In this document: positions 45,046 through 54,724 of the stretch, one piece after another
How positions within the stretch are numbered: the stretch's first letter is position 1
How the letters are laid out: each line of letters starts with the position of its first letter
Source: an uncultured Vibrio sp.
GTDB lineage: Bacteria; Pseudomonadota; Gammaproteobacteria; Enterobacterales; Vibrionaceae
DNA: 64,000 nt
NCBI GenBank assembly: GCA_947504195.1
Contig: CANNGN010000009.1
Coordinates: forward strand, 62,001-126,000
Direction: 5' to 3'
Program-made: the position numbers and the translations under genes
Notes under the pieces: generated by a model
Told to the model about the DNA's origin: nothing
Database searches by the model: none
What the model saw: the letters and a program-made list of their open reading frames with translations, nothing else

Positions 45046-45624
45046 ATGCAGGAATTAGGGCTACTCATCGTTGCCAATGTTTTAGTAAATAATGTCGTAC
45101 TCTCTCGATTTTTGGGTTTGTGCCCATTCATGGGAGTTTCCAATAAAGTTCAATCTGCGTTTGAGATGGGGCTTGCGACAACTTTTGTGCTTACGATGGC
45201 GTCAGGCGCATCATGGATGCTCGAACATTGGCTTCTACAGCCGCTTGGACTTGATTACCTTCGTCTTCTTGGGCTTATCATGGTCATCGCATCAATGGTG
45301 CAGCTTACCGAGCTATATATTGCGAAACAGAGCCCTTCCCTACATAGAATTTTAGGTATTTTCCTGCCCTTGATTACGACAAACTGTGCTGTATTAGGTG
45401 TCGCAATCTTGGTCATTCAAGAGCAGTTAACGTTTCTTGAAAGTTTACTTTATGGCTTCTCTAGCGCTGTGGGTTTCACTTTAGTCATCACTTTATTTGC
45501 CGGTCTTCGAACTCGTTTAGAGCTCAATAGTGTTCCATCACTCTTCGCTGGCTCACCTATCGCCTTTATAACTGCGGGTGTCATGGCAATGGCGTTCGCT
45601 GGTTTTGCTGGCATCGCAGGATAA
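45046..45624 (+). CDS. rnfA: Rnf complex subunit A
   Basis: 192-residue inner-membrane protein of six helices. [17 protein letters not shown] at the N-terminus and [12 protein letters not shown] in the middle are the paired Cys-containing helix motifs shared with NqrE. First gene of a complete rnfABCDGEH operon. Rnf couples NADH:ferredoxin/flavodoxin electron transfer to Na+ or H+ movement; driven by ion-motive force it makes low-potential reductant. Confidence 0.93.
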   Translation: MQELGLLIVANVLVNNVVLSRFLGLCPFMGVSNKVQSAFEMGLATTFVLTMASGASWMLEHWLLQPLGLDYLRLLGLIMVIASMVQLTELYIAKQSPSLHRILGIFLPLITTNCAVLGVAILVIQEQLTFLESLLYGFSSAVGFTLVITLFAGLRTRLELNSVPSLFAGSPIAFITAGVMAMAFAGFAGIAG

Positions 45625-45637
45625 GGAGCTTAAACTT

Positions 45638-46189
45638 ATGATTATTTATACACTGGCTTTTCCTATCCTAGCAGGTGCAATTGGTTATTTATTAGGTGTC
45701 GCAGCACAGCACTGGCGCATTGAGTCTGATCCATTAGTTGAAACCATCACGGCAATGTTACCGAATGCACAATGTGGACAATGTGGATACCCAGGATGCG
45801 GAGAAGCGGCAAAAGCGGTTATTGCAGGTGAAATTCCACCTAGCTTTTGCCCACCAGGCGGTAACCTTGTTGCCAGCCAAATCGCTGAAAAGCTTGATAT
45901 TCCACTGGATCAAGATGGCCTCGCTATTCCTATGGTTGCCGCAATCGACCCCGACACATGCGATGGTTGTGGTCGCTGCTTTAAGACCTGCCCATTCGAC
46001 GCCATAGTTGGCGCGAATTTTCAACTTCATGGCGTTGTATCTGATGCTTGTACCGGTTGCGGACAATGTGTTCCAGTCTGCCCACACAATGGCATTATGC
46101 TTAAACCGGATCCTATTTTTGCATCCGTGCCCCAAAAACCGACAGTACTATCATCTTCAACGAGTCAAATAGGGGTGCACCATGTTTAG
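45638..46189 (+). CDS. rnfB: Rnf complex subunit B (Fe-S protein)
   Basis: 183 residues from the ATG at 45638, after AAGGAG; the frame upstream overlaps rnfA and is ignored. An N-terminal membrane anchor, then the CGQCGYPGCGEAA cluster motif, then two 4Fe-4S motifs (CDGCGRCFKTCPFDA, CTGCGQCVPVCPHNG). It is the entry/exit point for the soluble ferredoxin or flavodoxin. Overlaps rnfC by 8 bp. Confidence 0.93.
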   Translation: MIIYTLAFPILAGAIGYLLGVAAQHWRIESDPLVETITAMLPNAQCGQCGYPGCGEAAKAVIAGEIPPSFCPPGGNLVASQIAEKLDIPLDQDGLAIPMVAAIDPDTCDGCGRCFKTCPFDAIVGANFQLHGVVSDACTGCGQCVPVCPHNGIMLKPDPIFASVPQKPTVLSSSTSQIGVHHV

Positions 46190-47675
46190 CCTAAACAAAC
46201 GCATTCAGGGTGGCGTACACCCAAAAGACACCAAGTTTCTTAGCAAAGAATCGCCAATAGAGTCTCTTAAAACCTTGCCACCCAAATTGACTCTTTTGCT
46301 CAAACAACACTTAGGGCAACCTGCCACTCCAGACGTGAGCATTGGCCAACACGTTAAAGCGAACGACTTAATTGCCCACGCAAATGGGCGTTTTAGCGCA
46401 CCGATACATGCGCCTTTAGATGGCGTGATCGAATCTATCGTTACCACTGGTTCTCAACCTTATATAGAGCTGATTCCAGCGAGTCAGCAAACCGCTTACA
46501 ACGAAAACCTAGGATTTTCGCTTGAAGAACAACCACAGCAAACATTAATCGAAGCGATTCACAATGCCGGCTTGGTCGGTATGGGTGGCGCGATGTTCCC
46601 AACCGCGGATAAATTGAAGCTAAGCTTAACCAATGATATTCATACTCTAATCATTAACGGCGGTGAGTGCGAACCCTACCTAACGTGTGACGATCGATTA
46701 ATGCGTGAGCGTGCCGAGAATATCTTAAAAGGTATTCAAATCCTGTTACGAGCGTGCAAAGCTAAGAAAGCAATCATCGGAATTGAAGAGAACAAACCTG
46801 AAGCAATCAAACGTATGCGAGCGTTGTGTGAAAACGATGGCTCTATTACGGTGAAACCTCTTCCTGTGTTATACCCAATGGGCTCTGAAAAGCAGATGAT
46901 CAGAGCATTAACTGGCCAGCAAGTTCCTTCGGGCAAACTCACTTCTGAATTAGGCATCATTATTCAAAATGTGGGGACTTGTGAAGCGGTTTATAATGCT
47001 TTGTATGAAGGGCAACCTTTAACTCACCGCGCCATTACCGTCAGTGGTGGCTCTATCACTCGACCAGCCAATATTTGGACGCCAGTAGGAACGCCAATTT
47101 CGCACCTCATCGACCAATGTGGTGGTGTCACAACTGAACCTCAACGCATGATCCTTGGTGGCCCAATGATGGGGCGAGAAGTGACTGATAAACAAGCTCC
47201 TATCACCAAAGGCAGCAGCGGTCTATTACTGCTGAATAAAAACGAAATTGCTGACGATCAACCAAAATCGTGTATTCGCTGTGGTCAATGTGCCGACGCG
47301 TGTCCAATGCAACTTCAACCATTAAACCTATTCCCAATCCTTCAGAACGATAAAATCGATGCCGCGAAAGACGCAGGTGTAATGGATTGTTTATTGTGTG
47401 GTGCCTGCTCATTTTCATGCCCCGCTTCTCTTCCACTTACCGCAACATTTGGGTGGGGTAAACAGCAGATAGCGCTACAAACCAAACAAGAACAGAAAGC
47501 CGATTCTACGCGTAAAGCCAGTGAAGCTCGTCGTATCCGAGTAGAAGAAGAAGCCAAAGCCAAAGCGGCGGCAAAAGCGGCGAAGGCAGCAGCAAAAGCC
47601 GCCAAAGCGAGTAAACGCGCTGCGAGAAAACCCCGTAGTACTAAGGTTGAAACAACCGTAGAGGATCAAAAGTAA
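46182..47675 (+). CDS. rnfC: Rnf complex subunit C (NADH-binding)
   Basis: 497 residues. The N-terminal barrel-sandwich domain (GGVHPKDTK...) is followed by the NADH/FMN-binding GLVGMGGAMFPTADKL and INGGECEPYLTCDDRLM. Two 4Fe-4S motifs follow (CIRCGQCADACPMQL, CLLCGACSFSCPASL). The C-terminal tail of about 75 residues is Ala/Lys-rich and helical, as in other gammaproteobacterial RnfC. Confidence 0.93.
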   Translation: MFSLNKRIQGGVHPKDTKFLSKESPIESLKTLPPKLTLLLKQHLGQPATPDVSIGQHVKANDLIAHANGRFSAPIHAPLDGVIESIVTTGSQPYIELIPASQQTAYNENLGFSLEEQPQQTLIEAIHNAGLVGMGGAMFPTADKLKLSLTNDIHTLIINGGECEPYLTCDDRLMRERAENILKGIQILLRACKAKKAIIGIEENKPEAIKRMRALCENDGSITVKPLPVLYPMGSEKQMIRALTGQQVPSGKLTSELGIIIQNVGTCEAVYNALYEGQPLTHRAITVSGGSITRPANIWTPVGTPISHLIDQCGGVTTEPQRMILGGPMMGREVTDKQAPITKGSSGLLLLNKNEIADDQPKSCIRCGQCADACPMQLQPLNLFPILQNDKIDAAKDAGVMDCLLCGACSFSCPASLPLTATFGWGKQQIALQTKQEQKADSTRKASEARRIRVEEEAKAKAAAKAAKAAAKAAKASKRAARKPRSTKVETTVEDQK

Positions 47676-48658
47676 TGCTACAGTCTCCCCACATTCATCA
47701 GGGCGTTCACATCCGAGATCTGATGTATAAAGTTGTTTATGCCTTAGTACCAGCGGCTATATTTGGTTTCTGGCAGTTTGGCTTGCCGGCGGTGATGCTG
47801 ACTGCGGCTTGTGTTTTTACTGCAGTAATAACAGAAATTATCTGTCACAGAATCAATCCTCAAACTAAGGGTGAATGGCAAGATGGATCTGCGTTACTCA
47901 CAGGGTTAATTCTGGCAATGAGCCTGCCTCCCCATGCTCCTATTTGGATAGGTATTATGGGCAGCGCGATCGCTATTGCACTGGGTAAACACAGTTACGG
48001 TGGTTTGGGCCAAAATCTGTTTAGCCCAGCAATGCTAGCACGCGTGCTGCTACTGATTGCTTTTCCTTTAGAAATGACTCAATGGCCAATTCCCTTTAGT
48101 CAACTTAGCGAAGCGACTTGGTATACCAGCGCGGCAGACAGTTTTACAGGTGCAACGGCATTAGCGAGTCACGGTATATCGACCACAGGATTTGTCGATA
48201 GCGGGCTTGGTATAGTCGCCGGCAGTATGGGTGAAACATCCGCAATACTATTAATTTTAGGTGGCTTGTATCTTATCTACACAAAAGTCATTCATTGGCA
48301 ACTTCCCGTTGCAAGTCTCTTAGGCTGCTTAGTTCCTGCGGGTATTGCTTGGGGTATTGATTCGTCGTCGTTTCCACCGATCGAACACCTTGTGAGTGGT
48401 GGTTTACTATTCGGCGCATTTTTCATCATAACCGATCCCGTTACGGGCCCTTCTACCTCGCGAGGACGTTGGGTATACGGTCTTTTGTTTGGCTTCTTGG
48501 TTTGGATCATTCGTAGCTTTGCAAACTACCCAGAAGGCGTAGCGTTTGCAGTACTGTTATGCAATATGTGTAATCCACTCATTGAGCAATTTACCCGACC
48601 AACTATTTATGGTCACAAGAAAATGAATCAGAAAAAGCCTCAAGCGGAGGATGTATGA
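47675..48658 (+). CDS. rnfD: Rnf complex subunit D
   Basis: 327-residue membrane subunit with the covalent-FMN motif in DSFTGATALAS (FMN on Thr). TDPVTGPSTSRGRWVYG and SYGGLGQNLFSPAMLARV are family blocks shared with NqrB. Starts on the last base of the rnfC stop (TAATG). Confidence 0.93.
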   Translation: MLQSPHIHQGVHIRDLMYKVVYALVPAAIFGFWQFGLPAVMLTAACVFTAVITEIICHRINPQTKGEWQDGSALLTGLILAMSLPPHAPIWIGIMGSAIAIALGKHSYGGLGQNLFSPAMLARVLLLIAFPLEMTQWPIPFSQLSEATWYTSAADSFTGATALASHGISTTGFVDSGLGIVAGSMGETSAILLILGGLYLIYTKVIHWQLPVASLLGCLVPAGIAWGIDSSSFPPIEHLVSGGLLFGAFFIITDPVTGPSTSRGRWVYGLLFGFLVWIIRSFANYPEGVAFAVLLCNMCNPLIEQFTRPTIYGHKKMNQKKPQAEDV

Positions 48659-49329
48659 GCGAGACTCCAGAAACAATCGAGGTAAAAACCGATCTTACTC
48701 CTAGCTCAACGATCAGACCGCCTAAAGAGCAAGCTCTTCGCTTAGCGGCTTTTGCTACTGTTGTTGCGTTTATTGTGATGCTTTGTGATGTTTTTATTGG
48801 CCCCACTGTTGAACTTCGTGCTCAAGAAGATCGTCAAGCAATGTTCGCAGAAGTGTTACCTATTTCACTCTACGACAATGACCCCAGCTTAGAGCAAGAA
48901 AGTGTGCTTGTTGATGACGCCCCCATCACATACTACCGTGCCCGACTCAACGGTGAAGTTAGTGCTCTCGTGATGCAAGTCGCACCTCAAGGGTATGCGG
49001 GTGCGATTAATCTGTTAGTCGCGGCCAAGCCTGACGGCACTATCACGGGTGTACGGGTTATCGGACACAATGAAACACCGGGTCTTGGTGACAATATCGA
49101 AACCAGCAAAAGTGATTGGATTCTTCAATTTAATGGTCTCTCTTTAACAAACCCTACTCCAGATCAATGGGGAGTAAGCAAAGATGGGGGACAATTTGAT
49201 AGTTTTACAGGCGCAACGATAACACCAAGAGCCGTCGTGGCAGGCATCAAGCAATCATTAGAAGTTATCCAAAACAATAAATCGGACCTAATTGGTCAAA
49301 CGCATTCTGAGGAGAGTCTTGATGACTAA
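48655..49329 (+). CDS. rnfG: Rnf complex subunit G
   Basis: 224 residues with one N-terminal helix and a periplasmic FMN-binding domain. GHNETPGLGDNIE and the flavinylation motif FDSFTGATITPRAVV (TGATIT) are present. ATG overlaps the rnfD stop; 8-bp overlap with rnfE. Confidence 0.93.
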   Translation: MSETPETIEVKTDLTPSSTIRPPKEQALRLAAFATVVAFIVMLCDVFIGPTVELRAQEDRQAMFAEVLPISLYDNDPSLEQESVLVDDAPITYYRARLNGEVSALVMQVAPQGYAGAINLLVAAKPDGTITGVRVIGHNETPGLGDNIETSKSDWILQFNGLSLTNPTPDQWGVSKDGGQFDSFTGATITPRAVVAGIKQSLEVIQNNKSDLIGQTHSEESLDD

Positions 49330-50020
49330 GTTGTCTCTGCGAAGCCAGTTTATCGATGGATTATGGCGCAATAACGTTGTTTTCAGTCAACTATTGGCTC
49401 TGTGTCCACTCGTCGCCGTCACCAGTTCAGCAACCAATGGGTTGGGAATGGGTTTAGTTACAACCGTTGTACTTATTGCATCTAATATTAGTATTTCACT
49501 GATTCGACATTGGGTTACGCCACAGATTCGAATTCCCGTTTTTACCCTAGTTATCGCGTGTCTAGTGACCGTAGTTGACTTAGGAATGAACGCATGGCTC
49601 CACGATCTACACAAAGTACTCGGACTCTTTATCCCACTTATACTAACTAACTGCGCCATCTTAGGACGAGCTGAAGCCTTTGCTTCTAAAAATAAACCAT
49701 TTGCATCTTTGATTGATGGTGCCGGTATTGGTCTTGGTTTTACCATCGCCTTAGTTCTCTTAGGTGGATTCCGTGAGATCATCGGCTCAGGCACCCTATT
49801 TTCTCATGCTGCGCTGCTTCTTGGTGACAGTTTTAGCATCATCGAGCTTACGTTGATTCCCGACTACCGCGGTTTCTTACCAGCTCTGCTTCCTAGCGGT
49901 GGATTTATCTTCCTAGGGTTACTTTTGGTCGGAAAACGCCTTCTCGATCGTGGTATGCAACGCAAACAAAAAATTCCCGCATCGATGACAAATGATACGA
50001 CGTTGGAGGAGAAGGCATGA
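49322..50020 (+). CDS. rnfE: Rnf complex subunit E
   Basis: 232 residues from the ATG at 49322 (GAGGAG upstream). Six helices with NNVVFSQLLALCPLVAVT and ILTNCAILGRAEAFA, the RnfE/NqrD counterparts of the RnfA motifs. Stop overlaps rnfH (ATGA). Confidence 0.93.
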   Translation: MTKLSLRSQFIDGLWRNNVVFSQLLALCPLVAVTSSATNGLGMGLVTTVVLIASNISISLIRHWVTPQIRIPVFTLVIACLVTVVDLGMNAWLHDLHKVLGLFIPLILTNCAILGRAEAFASKNKPFASLIDGAGIGLGFTIALVLLGGFREIIGSGTLFSHAALLLGDSFSIIELTLIPDYRGFLPALLPSGGFIFLGLLLVGKRLLDRGMQRKQKIPASMTNDTTLEEKA

Positions 50021-50268
50021 AGTTTTCAGTCGCGCATGCTCAAGGTGATAAAGGGCACTGGATTCAAATGGATCTTCCAGAACCCATCAGTTTGCGTGAA
50101 GCGATAAACGCTTCACCTTTAATGGGACTCTACTCAGATTTGGATTTAGACAGCTGTAAATTTGGCATATTTGGTAAGGTTTTACCCGCTGACACCATGG
50201 TAAAAGAAGGTGACAGAGTCGAAATCTACGTCCCTATTCGCTGCAAAAATAACGACGATGAGAGTTAA
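50017..50268 (+). CDS. rnfH: RnfH family protein
   Basis: 83-residue ubiquitin-like (beta-grasp) protein: LREAINASPL, GIFGKVLPADTMVKEGDRVEIYVPI. In most gammaproteobacteria rnfH lies in an smpB-ratA-rnfH locus apart from rnf. Here it closes the rnf operon as in the nitrogen-fixation rnf of Rhodobacter capsulatus. No nth follows, unlike the usual Vibrio housekeeping rnf. Function of RnfH is not settled. Confidence 0.88.
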   Translation: MKFSVAHAQGDKGHWIQMDLPEPISLREAINASPLMGLYSDLDLDSCKFGIFGKVLPADTMVKEGDRVEIYVPIRCKNNDDES

Positions 50269-50389
50269 GCATCAAGGCTTACCTTAACTCTTATTTGAAT
50301 GAATACACAATAAATCAAAACATTAAAATCAAACCCTACATAGAACAACTTTAACGTAGCGGTTATACAACCATTTAACGGAGACAATT

Positions 50390-50926
50390 ATGAGCAAAAT
50401 AGGCATTTTCTTTGGTAGTGAAACCGGAAAGACACAAGCCGTAGCCCAACTGATTCACGAGAAATTCGCCAGCAGCGACGTTGCCGAGCCTGTCAATATC
50501 AACACCTGTAAACTGGCTGATTTAATGCAGTATGATGCCTTAATCGTTGGTACTCCAACTCTTGGTGAAGGAGAACTTCCAGGGTTATCGACACAGTGTG
50601 AGTCTGAAAACTGGGAAGAATTTATCCCTGAAATTGAAGGACAAGACTTATCTGGCAAAAAAGTGGCGCTCTTTGGTTTAGGCGACCAAGTAACTTACCC
50701 AGAAGAGTTCGTTGATGGCTTAGGTGAGTTATTCGATCTATTTGCTGACACTGATGCTGAGATCGTTGGTAGCTGGCCAAGTGAAGGTTACACATTCGAA
50801 GAGTCTACCGCGCTTGATGGTGATGAGTTTGTTGGTTTAGTTATCGACCAAGACAACCAAGCTGATCAAACTGACGCACGCGTAACCAAATGGGTGAGTC
50901 AATTAAAATCTGAGCTAGGCCTGTAG
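50390..50926 (+). CDS. Long-chain flavodoxin (NifF/FldA type)
   Basis: 178 residues: FMN phosphate loop GIFFGSETGKTQAVA, first ring loop TPTLGEGELPG and second loop GLGDQVTYPEEFVDGLGEL, which has the long-chain insertion. Strongly acidic. It lies 121 bp after rnfH, probably co-transcribed. It is a likely soluble carrier between Rnf and the module-2 ferredoxin/flavoprotein; in diazotrophs the same arrangement feeds nitrogenase, but no nif genes are present here. Confidence 0.9.
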   Translation: MSKIGIFFGSETGKTQAVAQLIHEKFASSDVAEPVNINTCKLADLMQYDALIVGTPTLGEGELPGLSTQCESENWEEFIPEIEGQDLSGKKVALFGLGDQVTYPEEFVDGLGELFDLFADTDAEIVGSWPSEGYTFEESTALDGDEFVGLVIDQDNQADQTDARVTKWVSQLKSELGL

Positions 50927-50947
50927 CCTCAATTAACTTGATATTAC

Positions 50948-50980
50948 CGTCTCTTAGTCACCCACTTAGATTAAGAGACG
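50948..50980 (+). terminator. Hairpin after the flavodoxin gene
   Basis: CGTCTCTTA (50948-50956) and TAAGAGACG (50972-50980) with a 15-base loop, 22 bp past the stop. Only a weak T-rich tail follows. Confidence 0.5.
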
Positions 50981-51197
50981 ATACTGTTGTTACCTTTCTC
51001 ACAAATCGTATGTTTCATTTCAAGTACGAACACTTTATTATTCTCTCGCGATCGTCGTCAATCGACTAAGCTATAACAATTCGACATCGCACACTTCGCC
51101 GCACTTGACTCTATTCATTCGGATCACAACTCATTTATTCGGCTTGATAGATTAGGTTTAGCACCACTTAATTTGGTATACACAAAGAACGCAGCAG

Positions 51198-52094
51198 ATG
51201 AAAAAGATAACGATTTTAGATGGTGGCATGGGACGTGAGCTCCGAAATATTGGCGCCCCCTTTTCGAACCCACTTTGGAGTGCACAAGCACTAATAGAAG
51301 CGCCCGAATTCGTTGCTCTTGCTCACCGCAGATTTATTGAAGCGGGTGCCGATATTATCACCGTCAATAGCTATGCATGCGTCCCCTTTCATCTAGGTGA
51401 AACTCTGTATTCTGAAAAAGGAGCTCAACTGACTCAGCTCGCGGCAAGTATCGCAAAACAGGAAGCAGAAAACGCGACGCGAAATGTCCTCGTTGCAGGC
51501 TCTCTTCCACCTCCTTTCGGGTCATACCGCCCCGATCTATTTGAACCAGAACGTGCTTTTGACATTCTAAATACACTGGTTGAATCACAACACCAATATG
51601 TTGATCTGTGGCTTGCGGAGACGGTTTCGAGCATAGAAGAAGCTCGTGCTATTGCACACGCTTTAGAAGAAACATCACTCCCTTGTTACTACGCCTTTTC
51701 TCTCAGTGATGACACGGCGCAACCTGCAATGCTGCGATCTGGTGAATCGGTCACCGACGCGATAGAAGCCATTATTGAGAGCAATATTGATGGAATTTTA
51801 TTTAATTGCTCCATCCCTGAAGTAATCACCCAAGCATTGGAGGTGACAAATACGGTATTGAGCAAACACAACAAAACGATTTCAACAGGGGCGTTTGCCA
51901 ACAATTTCACTCCAATATCAACACAACATCAAGCGAATGAAACCATTCAAACAACACGCGACTTATCACCATTAGAGTATCTCGAATTCGTCAAACAATG
52001 GCACAAAGCTGAGGCGACAATTCTCGGCGGATGTTGTGGCATCGGCCCTAGCCATATTGCGGCGATCGCTAAATGGAGTGAAGAAAACAACTAG
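51198..52094 (+). CDS. Homocysteine S-methyltransferase-family protein
   Basis: 298-residue TIM-barrel of the MmuM/BHMT family: ILDGGMGRELR near the N-terminus. The zinc cysteines are Cys204 (LFNCSIPE) and Cys279-Cys280 (GGCCGIGPSH). Members move a methyl group from S-methylmethionine, betaine or similar donors to homocysteine. It converges with the dipeptide transporter operon (7 bp apart). A methylated-amine or sulfonium substrate in this island would fit, but the donor is not readable. Confidence 0.85.
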   Translation: MKKITILDGGMGRELRNIGAPFSNPLWSAQALIEAPEFVALAHRRFIEAGADIITVNSYACVPFHLGETLYSEKGAQLTQLAASIAKQEAENATRNVLVAGSLPPPFGSYRPDLFEPERAFDILNTLVESQHQYVDLWLAETVSSIEEARAIAHALEETSLPCYYAFSLSDDTAQPAMLRSGESVTDAIEAIIESNIDGILFNCSIPEVITQALEVTNTVLSKHNKTISTGAFANNFTPISTQHQANETIQTTRDLSPLEYLEFVKQWHKAEATILGGCCGIGPSHIAAIAKWSEENN

Positions 52095-52101
52095 CTGTAC
52101 T

Positions 52102-52908
52102 TCAACTATGATCAATAAATTGATCAATAACGGCTCGGTCGTATCCTTTAGAGGCCAAATTCAATTGAATGGTATAAGGATTCTTCGCGTGGGTTTCACC
52201 ATGCTTGTCAACATCAAGTATTTCGACCAATTTACCGTGTTGCATCACCGCAACTTTTTCACACATATACGAGACAACACCTAAGTCATGACTAACCAAT
52301 AAGTAAGTCAACGATAACTCTTCTCGTAGTTGGTTAAGCAAGTTCAATATTTCAGCTTGAATAGAAACATCAAGTGCTGAGGTTGGTTCATCTAACAATA
52401 GAATTTTCGGTTCCAAGATCAGCGCTCTCGCAATGGCTACGCGCTGGCGTTGACCACCTGATAATTGGTGAGGATAGCGAAATCGAAATCGACGCGGTAA
52501 CGCCACTTGATCCATTACTTGAGTGATTCGTTTTTCTGAATTCTTTAACCCATGAATAGCCACGGGTTCAGACAGTATCTTATCAATCGTATGTCTAGGG
52601 TGAAGAGAAGCAAAGGGGTCTTGAAATACCATTTGCACCTGTTTATAAAACGCTTTAGTCCGTTTGTGGTCTAATCGCTGTTGACCAATTATCATTTCAC
52701 CGCCACAACATTGGTTCAGCCCTGCTAGTCCACGCAAGATTGTCGATTTTCCTGAGCCAGACTCACCAACCAGTCCGAATGACTGTTGGTCTAATACTGC
52801 AAAACTCACTTTGTCTACTGCTTTAACTTGGTCATCACCTTGGCCAAAATGAATTGATAAGTCATTAAGCTCGATTGCATATTTCGACTGCTCAATCGAC
52901 GACGTCAT
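52102..52908 (-). CDS. Peptide ABC transporter ATP-binding protein (DppF/OppF type)
   Basis: 268 residues: Walker A GESGSGKST, signature LSGGQRQRVAIARAL, Walker B ILLLDEPTSALDVS, Q-loop VFQDPFASLHPRHT. Lacks the usual C-terminal Fe-S cysteine cluster of DppF. Four-base overlap with the upstream ATPase gene. Last gene of a dipeptidase-transporter operon read on the minus strand. Confidence 0.88.
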   Translation of the reverse strand: MTSSIEQSKYAIELNDLSIHFGQGDDQVKAVDKVSFAVLDQQSFGLVGESGSGKSTILRGLAGLNQCCGGEMIIGQQRLDHKRTKAFYKQVQMVFQDPFASLHPRHTIDKILSEPVAIHGLKNSEKRITQVMDQVALPRRFRFRYPHQLSGGQRQRVAIARALILEPKILLLDEPTSALDVSIQAEILNLLNQLREELSLTYLLVSHDLGVVSYMCEKVAVMQHGKLVEILDVDKHGETHAKNPYTIQLNLASKGYDRAVIDQFIDHS

Positions 52909-53783
52909 ACTAGATTTCCTTTTCTATCCAATGTGCTATCTAACCAACTCTCTTGTCGCACTAGTGTCGAGAGAGGCTCGCCTTTGATTGCGTTACTTGG
53001 GAGGCAAGAAAGTAAACCACGGGTATAAGGATGCTTTGCATTATCAAGCTGTTTTGCATCCAGTTCTTCAACGATTCTCCCAGCATACATCACCAAAATT
53101 CGGTCACAAAAACTCGCCACCAAAGGTAAATCATGTGAAATCAAAATGAGTCCCATACCACGTTCTTGGACGAGATCATCCATGATTGCTAAGACTTGAA
53201 GTTGTACGGTGACATCTAATGCGGAAGTCGGTTCATCGGCGATCAGTAGATCTGGACTCGAAAGCAACATCATGGCAATCATAATTCTCTGCCCCATGCC
53301 GCCGGAAATCTCGTGTGGATACGCTTTAAATACTCGCTCGGGATTTCGAATACGAACCGACTCCAACATCTCGATACAGCGTTTTTTCGATTCCCTTTTC
53401 GATAGCTTCATCTGAACTTGACACGCCTCAATCATTTGCTTGCCAATCGTCATAACGGGATTAAGTGAATATTTAGGATCTTGCATCACCATAGAAATAC
53501 GTTTACCTCGTATTTCCCGATAGGATTTCAACGATAAGCTTTGCAAGTCAATACCATCAAAACGCAATGTATCTGATGTTACAATACCGGGGCTCAGTCC
53601 GAGTATCGCACGCCCAGTTTGAGACTTCCCTGAACCAGATTCACCCACTATGGCAACTTTTTCACGCCCCATACTAAAAGACACATCACGAACCGCCTTT
53701 ACCGGCCCATGAACTGAAGGAAACTCGACACTAAGATTTTTAATTTCAAGTAGATCGCCTGAAAAATTGGATGCTGAAGTCAT
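52905..53783 (-). CDS. Peptide ABC transporter ATP-binding protein (DppD/OppD type)
   Basis: 292 residues: GESGSGKSQTGRAILGL (Walker A; Gln replaces the usual Ser/Thr after the Lys-Ser), VMQDPKYSLNPVMTIGKQ, ISGGMGQRIMIAMML signature, LLIADEPTSALDVT. A C-terminal peptide-transporter extension (AKHPYTRGLLSCLPS). Overlaps neighbours on both sides by one to four bases. Confidence 0.88.
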   Translation of the reverse strand: MTSASNFSGDLLEIKNLSVEFPSVHGPVKAVRDVSFSMGREKVAIVGESGSGKSQTGRAILGLSPGIVTSDTLRFDGIDLQSLSLKSYREIRGKRISMVMQDPKYSLNPVMTIGKQMIEACQVQMKLSKRESKKRCIEMLESVRIRNPERVFKAYPHEISGGMGQRIMIAMMLLSSPDLLIADEPTSALDVTVQLQVLAIMDDLVQERGMGLILISHDLPLVASFCDRILVMYAGRIVEELDAKQLDNAKHPYTRGLLSCLPSNAIKGEPLSTLVRQESWLDSTLDRKGNLV

Positions 53784-54703
53784 TAATGCTGTCCTCCAGA
53801 CTTTGGATCAAGTACATCCCTAAGTCCATCGCCAAGTAAGTTAAAGCCGAGTGCAACGATAAAAATTGCCATACCTGGAAAAGTCGCAAGCCACCAATAG
53901 CTAAGAATATAATCTCGACCTTCGGCGATCATTGCGCCCCATTCCGGCGTTGGAGGCTGCGCACCTAATCCTAAAAATCCCAAACCGGCTGCCGTTAAGA
54001 TAATTCCCGCCATATCCAGCGTTACTCGAACAATCAACGACGACATGCACAATGGCATTATGTGCTTTGATATCAATCGCCAATGTCCTGCCCCTTGTAG
54101 TTTCGCTGCGGCAATATAATCCATTTTACGTACTGTTAGTGTTTCCGCCCGTGCTAGACGCGCATAAGCAGGCCACGATGTAATCGCTATTGCAAAAATT
54201 GCAGATTCTAACCCTCGCCCCATCGCTGCCGCTAAAGCAAGTGCTAGAACCAACTTAGGGAATGCTAAGAATACGTCTGTGATACGCATTAACAACGTGT
54301 CAACCCAACCGCCAAAATACCCAGCGACCGTTCCAATCACAAAGCCTAATAAGGGCGCGGTGAAAATAACGATACCAACGATTAAGAGCGTAATTCGACT
54401 ACCTAGAATGATGCGACTAAAAACATCATTGGCTTGGCCATCAGTCCCAAACCAATGTTCTGATGACGGTGGAAGAAAACGTTGCTGTTTTAGCGCATCG
54501 CCTGTTAAGCCACTGGTTACGCCTTCCGGGGCAATATAAGGAGAGAATAGTGCGAGCAACAACAAGGCGACAACTATGGTAAAACCTATCATTGCGAGTG
54601 GATTATGAAAAAAACGCAACCACCCTAGATAACTGCGTCCTAACACAGCTTGATTTCTAGAAACTGGGTTTTCAGCTAGTAGCCAACCCTTTAACTTGGT
54701 CAT
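53783..54703 (-). CDS. Peptide ABC transporter permease (DppC type)
   Basis: 306-residue permease with an N-terminal helix (FTIVVALLLLALFSPYIAP), the periplasmic FGTDGQANDVFSRIILGSR block and the EAA-type AAAKLQGAGHWRLISKHIMP loop. Twenty-one bases after dppB-like gene. Confidence 0.88.
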   Translation of the reverse strand: MTKLKGWLLAENPVSRNQAVLGRSYLGWLRFFHNPLAMIGFTIVVALLLLALFSPYIAPEGVTSGLTGDALKQQRFLPPSSEHWFGTDGQANDVFSRIILGSRITLLIVGIVIFTAPLLGFVIGTVAGYFGGWVDTLLMRITDVFLAFPKLVLALALAAAMGRGLESAIFAIAITSWPAYARLARAETLTVRKMDYIAAAKLQGAGHWRLISKHIMPLCMSSLIVRVTLDMAGIILTAAGLGFLGLGAQPPTPEWGAMIAEGRDYILSYWWLATFPGMAIFIVALGFNLLGDGLRDVLDPKSGGQH

Positions 54704-54724
54704 ATCAACAAGCCTTTTTGGTAG

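Noticed and set aside
47342..47605. Ala/Phe-rich reading frame on the minus strand inside rnfC
   Set aside because: It is the complement of the RnfC Ala/Lys-rich tail; no ribosome-binding site and no homology.
45046..50926. Rnf plus NifF-like flavodoxin as part of a nitrogen-fixation cluster
   Set aside because: No nif structural, assembly or regulatory gene is present in 64 kb; the neighbours are flavoprotein and amino-acid genes.
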